Of a stretch of DNA of 64,000 nt, positions 25,690-37,772 are shown in pieces. The notes beneath the pieces were generated by a model. The model was not told the DNA's origin, ran no database searches, and worked only from the letters and a program-made list of their open reading frames with translations. A program made the position numbers and the translations under genes. This stretch comes from Monosporascus cannonballus (taxonomy: Eukaryota; Ascomycota; Sordariomycetes; Xylariales), in the NCBI GenBank assembly GCA_004154925.1, contig QJNS01000017.1, positions 248,001-312,000 of the forward strand, in the 5' to 3' direction. Every line of letters begins with the position of its first letter. The first letter of the stretch is position 1.

Positions 25690-28600
25690 TGCCAAGGACC
25701 CATTAAGTACCCACGACTACCTATCAGCGAAATACGTAAATTCTAGACCTACTAAAGAAAAAGTAAGAAAATAATCTAAAATAATTATTCTGCTATAGAA
25801 ATAATATATATTATTTTCAGGCGGGATAAATATTTACTCTAAATTTAATTTTTTCTTGAAAATAATTTGATATGATCTAAAATAATTATTATATATAATA
25901 AAACAAATCCATTATAACCATTTACTCCTATAAACCTAACTTAGCGAAAAAAAAAAAGAAAATTATTTCGGTCGCGGCTAGCAAGTTAATGCTATAACCG
26001 CTTTTAACTTAAATTATTTTTAGCTTTTTTTACGAAAAACCTTTACCTGTACAAAACTTAAAGCTCACGCTGCCGAATACGGCCGAAATAATTTTGATAT
26101 AGGCGCAGCTAATAACGATAAATCTTTTTTAAGAACCTTATTTAATAAATCTTTTAAAACGCTTTTTGTATTTTTAATTATTACGTTAATTTTAAGATCT
26201 TATTAATCTTTATTACTTTTATATATTTAAAGCTATTTCTGCGTAAGTTTTTTAAGATAATTAAAAACTTATTCTATAATTTCCTATAATATGCCTATAA
26301 TAAAACAGGAGTACGAACGCTAGGAGCGAACCTTCAAAATAATGCCGCAGAATTTCGTATTGAAATAACGTATAAAATGATCTCTCTTAGCCTTATTGCG
26401 CTAGGTTACAAAGCCGGAAACCTTTGATAATGGAATATCGTACAGTCCTAGATAAATCGGATATCCGCTTATACGTATTTTAAAATAAAAGTAAATTATT
26501 TTAAAATTATTTAAAAATAATTATTTAACAAATTTATTTGTAGCGTTAAGTTTTAACGCAGCTAAATAAACAAAGTTTTTTCTCTAGTTACGAATTTACT
26601 TAAATCGAAAATTACAATAACCTTTCATAAAATCTATTTTCTTTTTTTGTAATACTAAGCGAAAATATTTTTTTCTAGGTAGAAATATCATAAAAATTAT
26701 AACGAGCTAAATTATATAGCAAAAAGCCTTATTCGTAAATAGAAATATTTAAGATAATTATTAAAAACTATATCTAAGGTCGAAAATCTTTTATAAGCAA
26801 GAATTTATAATTTCTAAAAACGTTCGAAGATTATTTTTATACTAATATGACTTAAAATGTAAATCGTTTAAAAATATTGTATCATCCTAAACGATAAATG
26901 TTAAATAGCTTAAAGTTACGATAAAAAAATTTCGAAAAAGATTATTAAGAAATAATCGAGATTTACGAAATAAAATGTAAAAATAACTTTCTTAATATTT
27001 TTAGCCTTAATATTAACTTTAAAGTCGTATTGATTTATAAGGGCGTTTTTTGCCGAAAATAATTAAAATATATAACGAAATTATATTAAGAAATCTATAA
27101 TCCTATTAATAATAAACTTTCCAATTTTAACGTAACGCATATATAAAAATACGTTACCATTTTTATACGGATATATAATAAAATATTCCCGGTTTAAGCC
27201 GGAAATAAACGTTAAAAATATTAGCAAAATAATTAACAAATAATTTGGAGAAAGAATTATTTATTAAATAGTTATACGAATCTTTTAACCTAAAATATAA
27301 TAGAGTTTCTTAGTAATTAAGATATTAAATCGCTTAGATAATTAAAGATAAATTTATAACGAATATCGTTAATAACGCTATCGTTATAATAAAATATTTC
27401 GGTTATTTTATTATTAGTATTGATATATAATTTATCGTTATTATTTAATAATATAAATACAATTTCAATTTCGACTTATGTCGTTATAATTTCAGTAAAT
27501 AAATATTATTTTATTGGGTTGATAATATTAAATAAAGTATTAAAACAATTATAAAATAATAATTATTAATTAAGAATTTATTAAATATATTGTGCACCGT
27601 TTAGTCTTCGAGAATTATAAATAAATATAAGCGTTTTTAATTATCCAATTTACGCTTAATTTGTTAATTTAGATCATAACGAACCTTGTCGATATTATCT
27701 CATTTTCTTAAAATATTGATTTTTCGCGTCCGAACCTTTTTAATATACGGATTTTGAAATAATAATTCGTTAGATTTCCGACGTTTAAATAAAAGAAATA
27801 TTGCGAAACTAAAAGTCAAAAATCCTAAATGCGATTATTTCAAGATCGTTTTAGAAATAAAGCAGCGGTAATTAAAAATGACGTATTATAATAAGATAAG
27901 GCAGTAGGATTTAATTAGGCCGGAAATAAAAGAAATAAAGTGGAAAACTTTTCATGGATATAAAATTCTAGCTAAATAGGAATTTATATGGAATATACGA
28001 AGCTTAAAGGCTTATCGATACGGAATTTTGTTTCTGTAAAATTTGAAGTAAGATTTGTCTAATTAAATAATACCAATTACATTTTTAGCCCCTTCTTAAA
28101 TAAATATTTAAAATAAATAATAAAAGGTTAATTGAAATAATTAATAAAATATATATTATTTTTATTATTTCTCTAAATCCGTAACAACAGGCCTTAAAAT
28201 AATTACATTTTAATTGGAATAAATCTTCTAAATAATGTAACCATTTTTTACTTAAGGTGTTGTTTGCTTTTTATAAATAACGTAAAGATTATTATTTTAA
28301 AATAAAAAAACTAGAAAATCTTTTGCAACTTCCTGTAATGCTTTTATAGCAAACGCTTTTATTTAAATAAATTAAAATGATATGTCTATTAATATTTCGC
28401 AAATAATACGCTAAAATAGTATTTTTTCGAAAGTTAAGCGCGTATTTTTTTGGTATTTCCGAATTTCGAGAGTTATATTAACTGGAAAATATTAATAATG
28501 AAATAATTATGAAATAATCCGAGCTGTATATTTATTACCAGGTTTCTGCTTATAACGTCGAACTTTACGCGTAAATGCTTTTACCTAGTGTTTTATTGAT

Positions 28601-29980
28601 TTATTTAGCGTTTTTTAGCGTATTTAAGTCCAAAACCAGTTAATAATATTAACTTATTTTGCAGAATGCGCCAAATGGGCACATATCTAGTAAATTTAGA
28701 TAACAAAAGAAAATTGAGAATAAAATCATTAGAATTTTAATTAAATTTATTTTAGGTATTATTGATTCGTAAAAGGTTTGAAGCATTACTAAAAACGAAT
28801 AATTCATTAATTATATTATTTGAATATTATTAGATTCGAATTGGAATAAATAAAACTAATAACTTTATTACAAGGGTTCACTAAAAAAGAAAAAAGAAAT
28901 AAACGACGTTCAAAAAAATTAATACGTAATTTTAAGACTTTATATTGCTAGCCGTTTACGTAATTTCGATTATCTTTTTTTATTTTCGCTAATTATTCGT
29001 TTGCTATAAGAAAAACTTTTATTATAGTTTTAATCGAGTTTATTATAGTACTACAATAATATTGCAAATTTTCGTAAATTTTAGTTTTAATAACAATAAT
29101 TTCTATAATAATAAATTATTGCAAAACAGTCTTTTATAAAATAATATCCTTAATTAAGATAATAATTCAATATATTTTGTTATCGATAGCCAGGATAATA
29201 ACAAAATACCTAACGAAAATTATCTATTAAAAAGCGACCATAAAGATTACCAAAACTAAAAGCCGGTTAAAATAAATTTAAATCAGGAACAAGATACCTG
29301 AAAGCTAAGTTCAGAACTTAATTATTTATAATTTAACAAATAACTATCGAACGAAAAATACCTTAACTTACCGAGCCTATCTAGCCAAAAAAACCGGTTT
29401 ATTATATTAAATTATTCGAGTCGATCTTAATCCCAGATACGACGAAAGGCCGATTTCTCCATTATTAACCGGGAATACTACGAATATCGAGAGCGTTAAT
29501 ACGAGAGCGTTAATACGAGAATTAGGTAGTTTGATTTTAATGGCAGTTGTGGTTTCAAGAAAATGTTAATAGCAAAAATAACGAAAACTTGTTGAACGAA
29601 GTTATCACCATATTTAATGAAATAAACCGTAATTCGGAATACTGGAAAAACTTAATACAAGTTTGTTAACGGATAACTGGGTAACCCAAGATCAAATGTC
29701 GGCGATATAGGTATTACTTTATATATTTTACTTTTCTCAAAAAAAACGAAATAAGCTTTATAAAGAAATACTTACGGAGCAATATATACCGTAAAAAAAT
29801 GAATTAAACGGACCTAGTTATTAATAATAAGGTTTTTAATATAATTATTATATAACCTTTTATTAATAAGTTTTTATTGGACTTTATTTATTTTCAACTT
29901 TTTTTCTTTTTTAAGGTTAATAATTTTGAAATAATTTTTACTTGTTATAATGAGACCCAGCATTACTTAAAAAATTTAAT
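25690..29980. other. AT-rich relic DNA, unassigned
   Basis: No confident gene. A stretch near 26285-26405 stays open for about 39 codons on the plus strand (reads GVRTLGANLQNNAAEFRI and then KMISLSLIALGYKAGNL) before two stops, and is less AT-biased than its surroundings, so it may be the remnant of a protein I do not recognise. A short direct duplication of about 15 bp (GAGAGCGTTAATACGA) lies at 29480-29515. The part just before 29990 may be the 5' end of the hAT relic. Confidence 0.35.
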
Positions 29981-29989
29981 CTTAATCAG

Positions 29990-32060
29990 ATTTTTCTATG
30001 AATTACTTCGTATCTCAGTATTTATTTACTAGAAATCTCCTAAATAAATATTTTCGAGCTATAATATTATTTTACAGTAACGGCTCTAAACTATTAACAA
30101 TACTAATATATATTAAATATACAGGAATATATATTAATACAGATATTACATATAGACTTAAGGATATCCTCTTAAAGTCTTATATATTAGTTAGTTACAA
30201 CGTTTAAATTACGCCTTATTTGATATTTTGGTTCCAAAAAGTTTATTATTTATTCGATTAAACTGGAATTAACAAAAGTGTTATCTATTAATTAATATTT
30301 AACTTCATAATATCAAATCAAATAAGATCAATAACAATAAATTATTACGTCGGTTAAAAAGTTAGATATAACCGACCGATTTCGCGTTTTTATTACGGAT
30401 AATAACACTAGTATTAGACAAATAATCATGTAAAAATGGCTTTATCGAAAATTAGGCGAAAGTTTCTAATAGGAAAACGAGATTCGGCATTATGTATATA
30501 CATCGCATGCTTTATAAAGGGCATTAAATAATTTCTTTAAAGCTTATAGTATAAAGATATCGAATAAATCTGAAAAAGCTTTAGGCGAATAAAACAACAT
30601 TTAAAAGCTTAGCAAAATAAAGTAAAAACTTTATTAATTTTTTTAAAAAAAATATAATTATATTAATACAAATATTTAAAATAATGATAAAATAATTATC
30701 TAATTTTTATCATTACGCGTACGTATTATCTGGATTTATTACGGCTTTGATAAAAAAAGAACTTTTTTATAAATCTAACATAAATATAATTATGAATAAA
30801 ACTTTGGATTACAAAAGCGTACTTCAGATAATCCGTAACGTTTATAGCTCTTAAGGTTTGATAACATTATTCTTGTTATATATTATAAAAATATATTCAG
30901 TAATTTAAAAGTTTATACGCAAATATTTACTATTAAAAAAGCGGGCTATATATTACTTTCTAACGGTGTTAAATTTATTCGTTACTTAATTTATATTTCC
31001 AAATACTTTATTTAAATAACGAACAATGTCGATTTTTCTCAAGTAAACCATATTTTCTATATAGTGGGCGGACACAAAATGATGTTTAAATATTTACGTA
31101 AATGCGAAAAGCATATCGTTTAGACCTATTAAAAGTATTATTCGAATAAAAAACTAAAAACTAAAAAAAAGAAAAAATAGGAAAAAACTTATATGTTCTG
31201 AATTTATTAACCAACCATTAATATAACTACGGTTATTACAAAAAAGATACCAAATTAACAATTTTAAAAGTTGCCAAATATACTAATAAGTTATTGACTA
31301 ATAATCGCTGAATAATTTATCTTTCCGTTCTAATTTACCCACTATCAAGCAATACAGGCGTCAAATTCCATAATTACTTTAACGAGTAGCAAAAGTATTT
31401 CCAATTAAAATTATCTAATAATGTATTTTACGAAAAAGCAGTTAAATGCTTTAAGCAAACGTTCAAAACGTATTGGGAACAATATGACAAACGGGATATA
31501 CAATTTATTATATATATTTTTCCTTCGAATTACAAAAGCTTTATCGAGTTTTTCTTGTTAAATTCAAATTCTGGAAAAAGTATTCCGTTTACCGTATTAA
31601 CAATAATCCGTAAAAGGATATTATTAACGATTATCTTTAATACGAACGTATATAATTAAATTAATATTTCGAAAATTATTTTTTAATTAAATTATTTAGG
31701 TATCCGTTTTAACGAAATCTATTTAATATTATAATAACGAATTAATGACATATTCCCCAGTCTAATATATTTTGCACGTTATTTACTATCTTTCCAATTT
31801 TTTCCATATTAATAAAATATATTTGGAATTTTATTCCGTTAAAGTATTATTTTAATCGTGCCTTAATATTTTCATAATAATTTAAATTAATTTTTATCAT
31901 ATTAGGTTATATTCGAACAAAAATACCTATTTTGGATATTAATATTGTATACGATAATAACGAATCCGTTTATACCCGAAAATAATGCGTAAAAAATAAA
32001 AGAAAAATATAAAAAAATATTCCAAACTCCATTTATCAAAAGGCTAAAGAAGTTACTGAA
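29990..32060 (+). pseudogene. hAT-superfamily transposase relic
   Basis: Around 30375-30560 the plus strand reads FRVFITDNNTSIRQI, later ENEIRHYVYTSHAL and RALNNFFKAY, resembling the hAT catalytic region (I-x-x-F-I-T-D-N-A-x-x-N-D ... R-C-x-x-H-x-x-N-L). Near 31745-31800 it reads FPSLIYFARYLLSF, matching the C-terminal hATC dimerisation motif (Y-P-x-L-x-x-M-A-R-D-x-L-S-I-P). Spacing suits a hAT transposase. Stops and frame changes are frequent. The 69-codon open frame at 29998-30207 is part of this relic. Terminal inverted repeats were not found. Confidence 0.65.
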
Positions 32061-32852
32061 TTAATTTAATCTACTACTAGATAAACTGTACGTAATATTA
32101 GATAACGATTCTAAAAATCTAAGTAAAATCGAAAATAACAAAGACAAAAAGCAGGTATTCCGGAAATCTCTATATGCTAATTGAACTATTAGAGTCAACG
32201 GATTTTAGCATAAAAAAGCTGCATTCAAAAATCAATTTCGTAAAAAAAGGAAAAGGTTAACTAATACCAAAGATAAAAACGCTACTAAAAGGTAAACAAA
32301 CATGATTTCGAAAAATGAAACTTTAACGTTTACTTAAAACCGGCCGTCTTTCCGAAATAACTTAGATCTATTATTATAATCACAGCAAACCAGGCCCGTA
32401 ATTACTAGATCACGGCGACAGGCAAAATAATTAACATATTCGCAACTCTTAAGGCCGGATTAAAATTAATATAAGGCTGTTTGTTTATTATTATTATTAT
32501 TATTTATTTTTATTGCATAATATATGAACTTTTATTGTAAGAAATATTTATCTACATATATTAAAATTAAAGAAATAATCGCAAAATAATGATATTATAC
32601 GTATTATTTTTATTATGATAAAAATTAAAACTTTTTTAAATTGTCTATATTATTTTACATGCTTTACTTTGCTAAAAAGAATTTGCTTATATTTATATCC
32701 AATCAAAAATTCGCCGAATACTCATTTATTATTATATTGTTACTGTAATTAATAACTTTACGCTATTATAATAACAAACTTAAGTATAATAATAAGGTTT
32801 TATTAAAATAATTATAAAATAATTATATATTAATAATTTAATAACTGTAATA
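32061..32852. other. AT-rich spacer between the hAT and histone-H3-like relics
   Basis: A less degraded patch at 32325-32470 (AAAACCGGCCGTCTTTCC, CAAACCAGGCCCGTAATTAC, AAGGCCGGATTAAAATT) may be the end of the upstream relic. The rest is low-complexity A/T. No motif assigned. Confidence 0.3.
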
Positions 32853-33408
32853 ATGACTAGAATAACGCGAATTAAGCAAACGGCTCGTCAGTTAATTTTG
32901 GAGTTAAAAAAAATTACCTAGTATTAAAAAGAGAATTTTTCGCGTTATAAAACAACCCTCTGCTAAGAACAGAGTACCTAAACGCCCGGCTGAAAAAACA
33001 ATATCTAAGAGCCCGGCCCCTCTTAAAAGGCGAAAAAAACGCGTTTTGTTTAACAATAAATGTTTTAAAAAAATCATATTAATATATATAGCTGCCGTTT
33101 TGCGTAAGACCCGACGATATTAAACAATTATTAAGTTACTGCTTAAAAAATTTCCTTTTTAACGGTTAACAAGAGAAATTTCGCAACAGTTTAAAGCCAA
33201 TTGCGATTTAAGTCTTTATTATAGGCGTTGTATAAAAAACGACAAAGCTGTATTAATCAAATTATTTAAAAGTAAATAATATACAAAGTAATTTTAAAAT
33301 AAACTAATTGTTATAATAATTAATTTATACCCCCTTTAGGCTAAACGAATTATTATTCAACAAAACAATTGTAATTAATTAAAAATATTTTAAGCTATTA
33401 TTAAAGCT
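32853..33408 (+). pseudogene. Histone H3-like gene relic, RIP-inactivated
   Basis: Starting at ATG 32853 the frame reads MTRITRIKQTARQ, resembling the H3 N-terminus (A-R-T-K-Q-T-A-R). A frameshift in the A-run near 32906 leads into one frame read to the end, through a long Lys/Arg/Pro-rich tail. That frame then gives VLRKTRRY, LLLKKFPF and RLTREISQQFKA (compare V-A-L-R-E-I-R-R-Y and [20 protein letters not shown]), and at 33322 NLYPL, stop, AKRIIIQQ (compare N-L-C-A-I-H-A-K-R-V-T-I). Stops lie where H3 has Gln or His (CAA to TAA, CAG to TAG). The tail before the fold is about 75 residues, longer than canonical H3 (about 45), so a divergent or CenH3-like variant is possible. Between the helix-2 and helix-3 blocks there is an extra segment of about 17 codons, perhaps an intron. 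Confidence 0.7.
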
Positions 33409-33749
33409 TAGCAGAACCGTAAATAAAAGATACGGCTCTTGGTAAAAAAAACCTGGCGTTTCTTTAAACAAAGCTTACAATTTAAATTTTAAAGGTACCA
33501 AAAAAACGCGTAAAATAATAACGTGCAAAATAATTACGCGCAAAATAATTACGCGCAAAACAGTAAGAATTCAGATAATACGTAAAATAATAATAATAAT
33601 AAAAGTTTAAGCAAAATTTAAATTCGGTTTAAAAAGAAATCGACGTTATTTGGTTTATAATATTTTAAAAGTTTGGTATAATTTAATTACAAATTCTTTA
33701 ATATTGCCACTTTTAATAAATTATTTCAATTTATTTCAAATTATTAAAG
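33409..33749 (+). pseudogene. Possible Asn/Gln-rich C-terminal extension of the H3-like relic
   Basis: The same frame continues past the histone fold into basic sequence (KIRLLVKKTWRFFKQS) and an Asn/Gln-rich part encoded by a repeat near 33518-33565 (about three units of ACGCGCAAAATAATT). Canonical H3 ends shortly after helix 3, so this is either an unusual extension or chance AT-rich sequence in frame. It is broken by several stops. Confidence 0.35.
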
Positions 33750-34047
33750 CGATTTGCTTTATGTGCAAAGTTTTACCCACTGGGTACCTAATGAGTTCTT
33801 AGCAAATCCGATGAGTACCCGGGGGTACCTACCAAATCAAATGGGTAGTAGATGGGTACCTATTAGGACCCATGGGTTCTCGTGGGTCACCCACGGGTAT
33901 CCATGCCCTTATCCTATCCAAGACGTCCTTGGTATTACGAGACGTAACAACTCATTATATTCATTGCTTAGATTTCTACGATACTCCCGCCAACATAAAC
34001 TCGTACGACTTAGGTTTAATAGTTGGTTAAACCACCTAGCCGTCACA
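33750..34047 (+). repeat. Sense LTR fragment with GGGTACC/ACCCATGGGT-rich U3
   Basis: A GC-balanced U3-like part (33770-33905) with GGGTACC three times and ACCCATGGG leads into the shared R-U5 block: CCAAGACGTCCTTGGTATTA, ACTCGTACGACTTAGGTTTA, GTTGGTTAAACC and final CTAGCCGTCACA. The TATA-containing block seen in other LTRs is missing, so this copy carries an internal deletion. The 104-codon open frame at 33754-34068 is within this LTR and is not a gene. Confidence 0.65.
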
Positions 34048-34136
34048 ATATGCTATTTGAATAGTTAATTTTAGCGCCTTGGCGTAATACATAAAAGTAT
34101 ATCAAAAATGATAACGAGCTAGCAGAGACCTGAGCT

Positions 34137-34341
34137 AGCTAAGATAAGTCTTAGATAACGAATTATTATTATAAGCTGATGCTATTTAAACTACGGATTT
34201 AACGAACGTATATATCCTCATCCGACTTACTAGCTTACCACCAGTGAGTTGGTGATCTATCACGTGATCTGACCCACTTGGTTTTCTTGGCTGTTTCTGC
34301 CGCGATCGTTTCTAGAGGCTATAACTTGCTAAGTTGCAACA
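34137..34341 (-). repeat. Antisense LTR fragment (U3 half)
   Basis: From GTCTTAGATAACGAATTATT through AACGAACGTATATATCC, repeated ACTTACTAG / CCAGTGAGTTGGTGATC words and final TAAGTTGCAACA, this follows the second half of the element B LTR (53000-53264 and 59250-59465). Its first half is absent. The adjacent sense fragment at 33916-34047 is the complementary half in inverted orientation. Confidence 0.65.
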
Positions 34342-35967
34342 TTAATTATTTCGTTATAAAACTATTTAAATATTTTGTTTATTTTCTAAAAATTGTACGA
34401 ATTATATCTTATTATAAATTAATACGTATTTGAAGTTATTACGAAATCAGTACAACTGTTTAATAACAATAAGTTATTAATTATAATATATAATAAAGCG
34501 ATTTTAGTTCATGTTTGTAAAAGAAAATATTTAAAATGAAAAAAGCTTGATTAAAAATTAAAAAAATATACATATCGTTAACAATACGCTAAATATTTTA
34601 TATGTTATTTTTATATAATAAATACGAAATTGTTAAGGAGTAATTACTTTAAAAGTAATTACTTATTTCTTTTTCAGAAAAAAAAGGCAAGTGTTAGACT
34701 AGATTTTAACATACTCCTATTATTTCTTTTATTCTGATCCCAAAACATTTCATATATATTCTAGAAAATACAGAGTATATTTGGTCAATTTTATTAATTA
34801 GCTGGATAGTATTTATATTTTATCGTTGAATAGTTTTACATAATATCTCTTTGCGAGTTTATTAATTTTACCAATATTTGTAATATATATATTTACAATA
34901 CTAAATTATTAAAGTTTAATAGTTTTATTTCTTATATTCTTTCTAAAATATTTAAAAAACGATATATGTTATTTTTTAAATTTTATTATTAATATATTTT
35001 ATTTTTATAAAAACCATTTTAAAAAATAAATACGTATTTCGAACCAGATTTTTATTTTGTTTTCGCAATTATTATAATCTAAAAGAACCTTTTAAAAACT
35101 TTTTAGTTGGATTTATCAATTTCGAAAATTCTTATAATAAGTTTAAGTAAATTTACAACGTTGTATATAAAAAATTATAACAGTAATAATTTAGCTTGCC
35201 AACTTATTTAAATTTTAAAAATTAAGATAAATTTTTGTTTTAAAACGAAAACTCTATATTTATTTTTTATTGTAAAAATATAAATAGTTTAAGTTTATAT
35301 TTCGAAACATTACTTTAAATTACTACAACCTTTATTTATACCATAAATTATTAATTATAATTATCAAATGTTTAATCTTTTGTTAAACTTAAATTATTAT
35401 TTAAGTCTTCATATTAAATATATATATAATAATTAAAAATATTTTAGTGTTTAATAATATTATGATATAATTATTTAGAATATATAATAATTAAAACAAA
35501 TAATTAGATTATTAAACTTTAATTATATGAGTCTGTATTATTAAAATATTATAAGAGTTTAAATATTACATACTTTTAGTTATGTATTATAAAATTAGCA
35601 GAATTTTAAATTAAATGTTGTTATTATTAGTACTTAATATTATATAGATTACGGAATAATAAACGTATATATTAATTATTAAATATATATAAATTTATAA
35701 AATCTTTCGAATTTTCTTTCCTATCATATTTCTCGCAAATTCGAAGATTTAAACAGACTTTGACTTGAATTATCCTAGAACTAAAATTTATTCGGATCTA
35801 TATTCCGTAATCTAAAAAACGTCGAAAGCGTTCAAAGTCGTATCTCAGCCGTCTTTCTAGGTCTTTAACTATTTGACTATGATATACACACGCAATATAT
35901 TTTGTAAACGTAATAAATTCTTTTATTACGATTTTTATTAATAAACCTATATAACTTACTTAAAATA
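34342..35967. other. AT-rich DNA without recognisable genes; one 25-nt palindrome
   Basis: No open frame or protein motif. At 34639-34663 AGTAATTACTTT, one A, then its exact reverse complement form a 25-nt inverted repeat; a related AGTAATTACT word occurs near 12305. Otherwise low-complexity A/T. Confidence 0.4.
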
Positions 35968-36338
35968 TGTGACGGCTAGGGAGTTTAACCAATTATTAAA
36001 CCTTAGTTGTACGGGTTTATATTGGCAGGAGTATCGTGGGATTCTAAGCAATAGATATAATAACGTGTTACGTTTCGTAATACCAAGGGCGTCTTGGATA
36101 AGGAATTATTATTGTAAGCTGGTGCTATCTAGACTATGGAAATAACGAACGTATATATCTTTTCATGGATCTCGTTAGATTCTTTGAATTATTCCGAATT
36201 CATATCGGTTAACTGCATAGATCTCGTTGGATCCCTTGGATCACTCCGGATCCATGTCACGTGGTTTCGACCCACTTGGGTCCTGTTTCGGTTACCAAGT
36301 GACCGTTTTCGAGACTCTTCCTTGGTTGGGTTATAATA
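35968..36338 (-). repeat. Solo LTR with 5-bp target duplication
   Basis: It begins TGTGACGGCTAGGGAGTTTA and ends GGGTTATAATA, with AAATA before and AAATG after, a duplication differing by one G-to-A. U3 contains GGATCC words and GTCACGTGG, linking it to the fragment at 19855-20163. No internal element sequence is attached. The open frame at 36136-36336 is inside this LTR and is not a gene. Confidence 0.75.
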
Positions 36339-36604
36339 AAATGAAATATATTTACATTAATAAAAATAATAATAATTGGGTATTAATTATTACTTAGCTT
36401 TATTATCATTTTCTAAATTAAGACGTTTAAGAAATTATTATACAAATTAAACAAAGAACAATTTAATTTATAAAAATAAGAATAAAAGATTAAATCTATA
36501 AAACGCAAATTTATTGATTCGTTAATAATTATTATAAGGATAATAAGAGAAAAAATATATAATTCGGCTTTTTCTTTACGTCCTTATTATCTATAAAGCC
36601 TATC

Positions 36605-37019
36605 TGTGACGGCTAGGCGGTTTAACTAACTATTAAACCTAAGTCGTACGAGTTTATATTAGTAGAAGCATCGTAGAAATCTGAACAACGGATATAATAG
36701 GTTGTTATATCTTGTAATACTAAAGGCGTTTTGAATAACGATACTTTATTACAAGCTGGTGCTATTTAAATTATAGAAATAACGAACGTATATATCTTAC
36801 TTCTAGCTTAAGCTATTTATTACAGCTTAACGGTATTTTCTTAGTTAAATTCTTTTAAGCCCTTTTAAGCCCTTTTAATGCTTAACTGGCTTAAATCCTT
36901 TTAACTAATTAGAGCTCTTAAGCTTTTTAAGCCAGTTACGTAATTTCTTAGCTTAGTTTAAATTTGACTTTTCTAAGGTTTCGACTGTTTCCAAAAGCCA
37001 AAACCGTTAGGTCATAGTA
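36605..37019 (-). repeat. Left LTR (3' LTR in sense) of element A
   Basis: It begins TGTGACGGCTAGGCGGTTTA and ends TTAGGTCATAGTA, the terminal CA mutated to TA. U3 (right part on the plus strand) has tandem TTAAGCCC / TTTTAAGCC words near 36860-36930. It is collinear with 42959-43373 over its full length. Confidence 0.88.
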
Positions 37020-37020
37020 C

Positions 37021-37037
37021 GATCTCTTCCTTTTTAT
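37021..37037 (-). other. Polypurine tract of element A
   Basis: Directly inside the left LTR the minus strand reads AAAAAGGAAGAGATC. The equivalent tract is found in elements B (53265-53280) and C (52176-52193), supporting the minus-strand sense of all three. Confidence 0.7.
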
Positions 37038-37150
37038 GATTTTTGTCCTTAAAGATTATTTTTCTTATTAGTTAATTTCGATAAGAAACTTTTTCTTTTT
37101 TATATTTAATATTTCGAATCGTACTAAAAAATCTCGATTTCGTAAACGTA

Positions 37151-37381
37151 CTAAGATTTTCGTGTTTTAAAACGTATTAATCGCCTTGGTTTTATTATAT
37201 CCTTAAACTTTTTTTTATTTTCGTTATAAATCCGAAAACAAAATTTGCAAGGCTTATTATTATTCGGGATAATATTTATTTTATACCGTTTATAAAGGCC
37301 CTTATAACTTTTTAGCTTTTTCAAATTCGAATATAAAAAGTTTATCGCCGAAGAAAACCGTCTAGAATTAAAAAAACGCAT
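37151..37381 (-). pseudogene. Small open frame in the 3' part of element A
   Basis: A 76-codon open frame, basic, lying between the chromodomain and the 3' LTR. It contains a C-x-x-C pair (PCKFCFRIYNENKK) and an Arg-rich end. It probably belongs to the degraded C-terminal extension of the polyprotein rather than to an independent gene. No family recognised. Confidence 0.3.
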
Positions 37382-37689
37382 TGTTAAAAAAGAACTTTTA
37401 AAAGTTTAATAATATTTTAACGAATTATTTGGTCGTTTAAGCCGTTTGCGAAAACAAAAAAAGTGTTTTCGTTAAGGCGGAATTGAAATGCTCCGTTATG
37501 ATATTTAAGATACAGAAGCGATAAAAAATTTGAACATTTCGAAACAGAAACAATTAAAGGCTGCCGTCGTAATTACTATGTTAATACAGGCCGTGCTTCT
37601 AGCTGACTAGTCTAAGATCAATATTATTAATTAGTTAACCGTTAACTAAGAAACGTTCGTCGTTGCTAGTAAAAGCTTTTTAATAAACG

Positions 37690-37772
37690 TTAAGCGTTTA
37701 TGAGGTTTTTGACTAGTTCCTAGATATTCTCGAAGTCTAGATACTTTTTTCATTTAATTAGATATTAGGTAA
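37690..37772 (-). pseudogene. Chromodomain relic of element A
   Basis: The minus strand reads YLIK, stop, KKYLDFENI, stop, ELVKNLINA, matching the chromodomain core (Y-L-V-K-W-K-G-Y-x-x-x-E-N-T-W-E-P-x-x-N-L). Both Trp positions are stops. Confidence 0.75.

Noticed and set aside
25690..33749. A Starship-type giant mobile element with a tyrosine recombinase captain
   Set aside because: No recombinase catalytic blocks could be read on either strand, and the readable transposase motifs are hAT-like.
33754..34068. A 104-codon open frame as a gene
   Set aside because: It is entirely inside an LTR fragment; it is open only because that pocket escaped decay.
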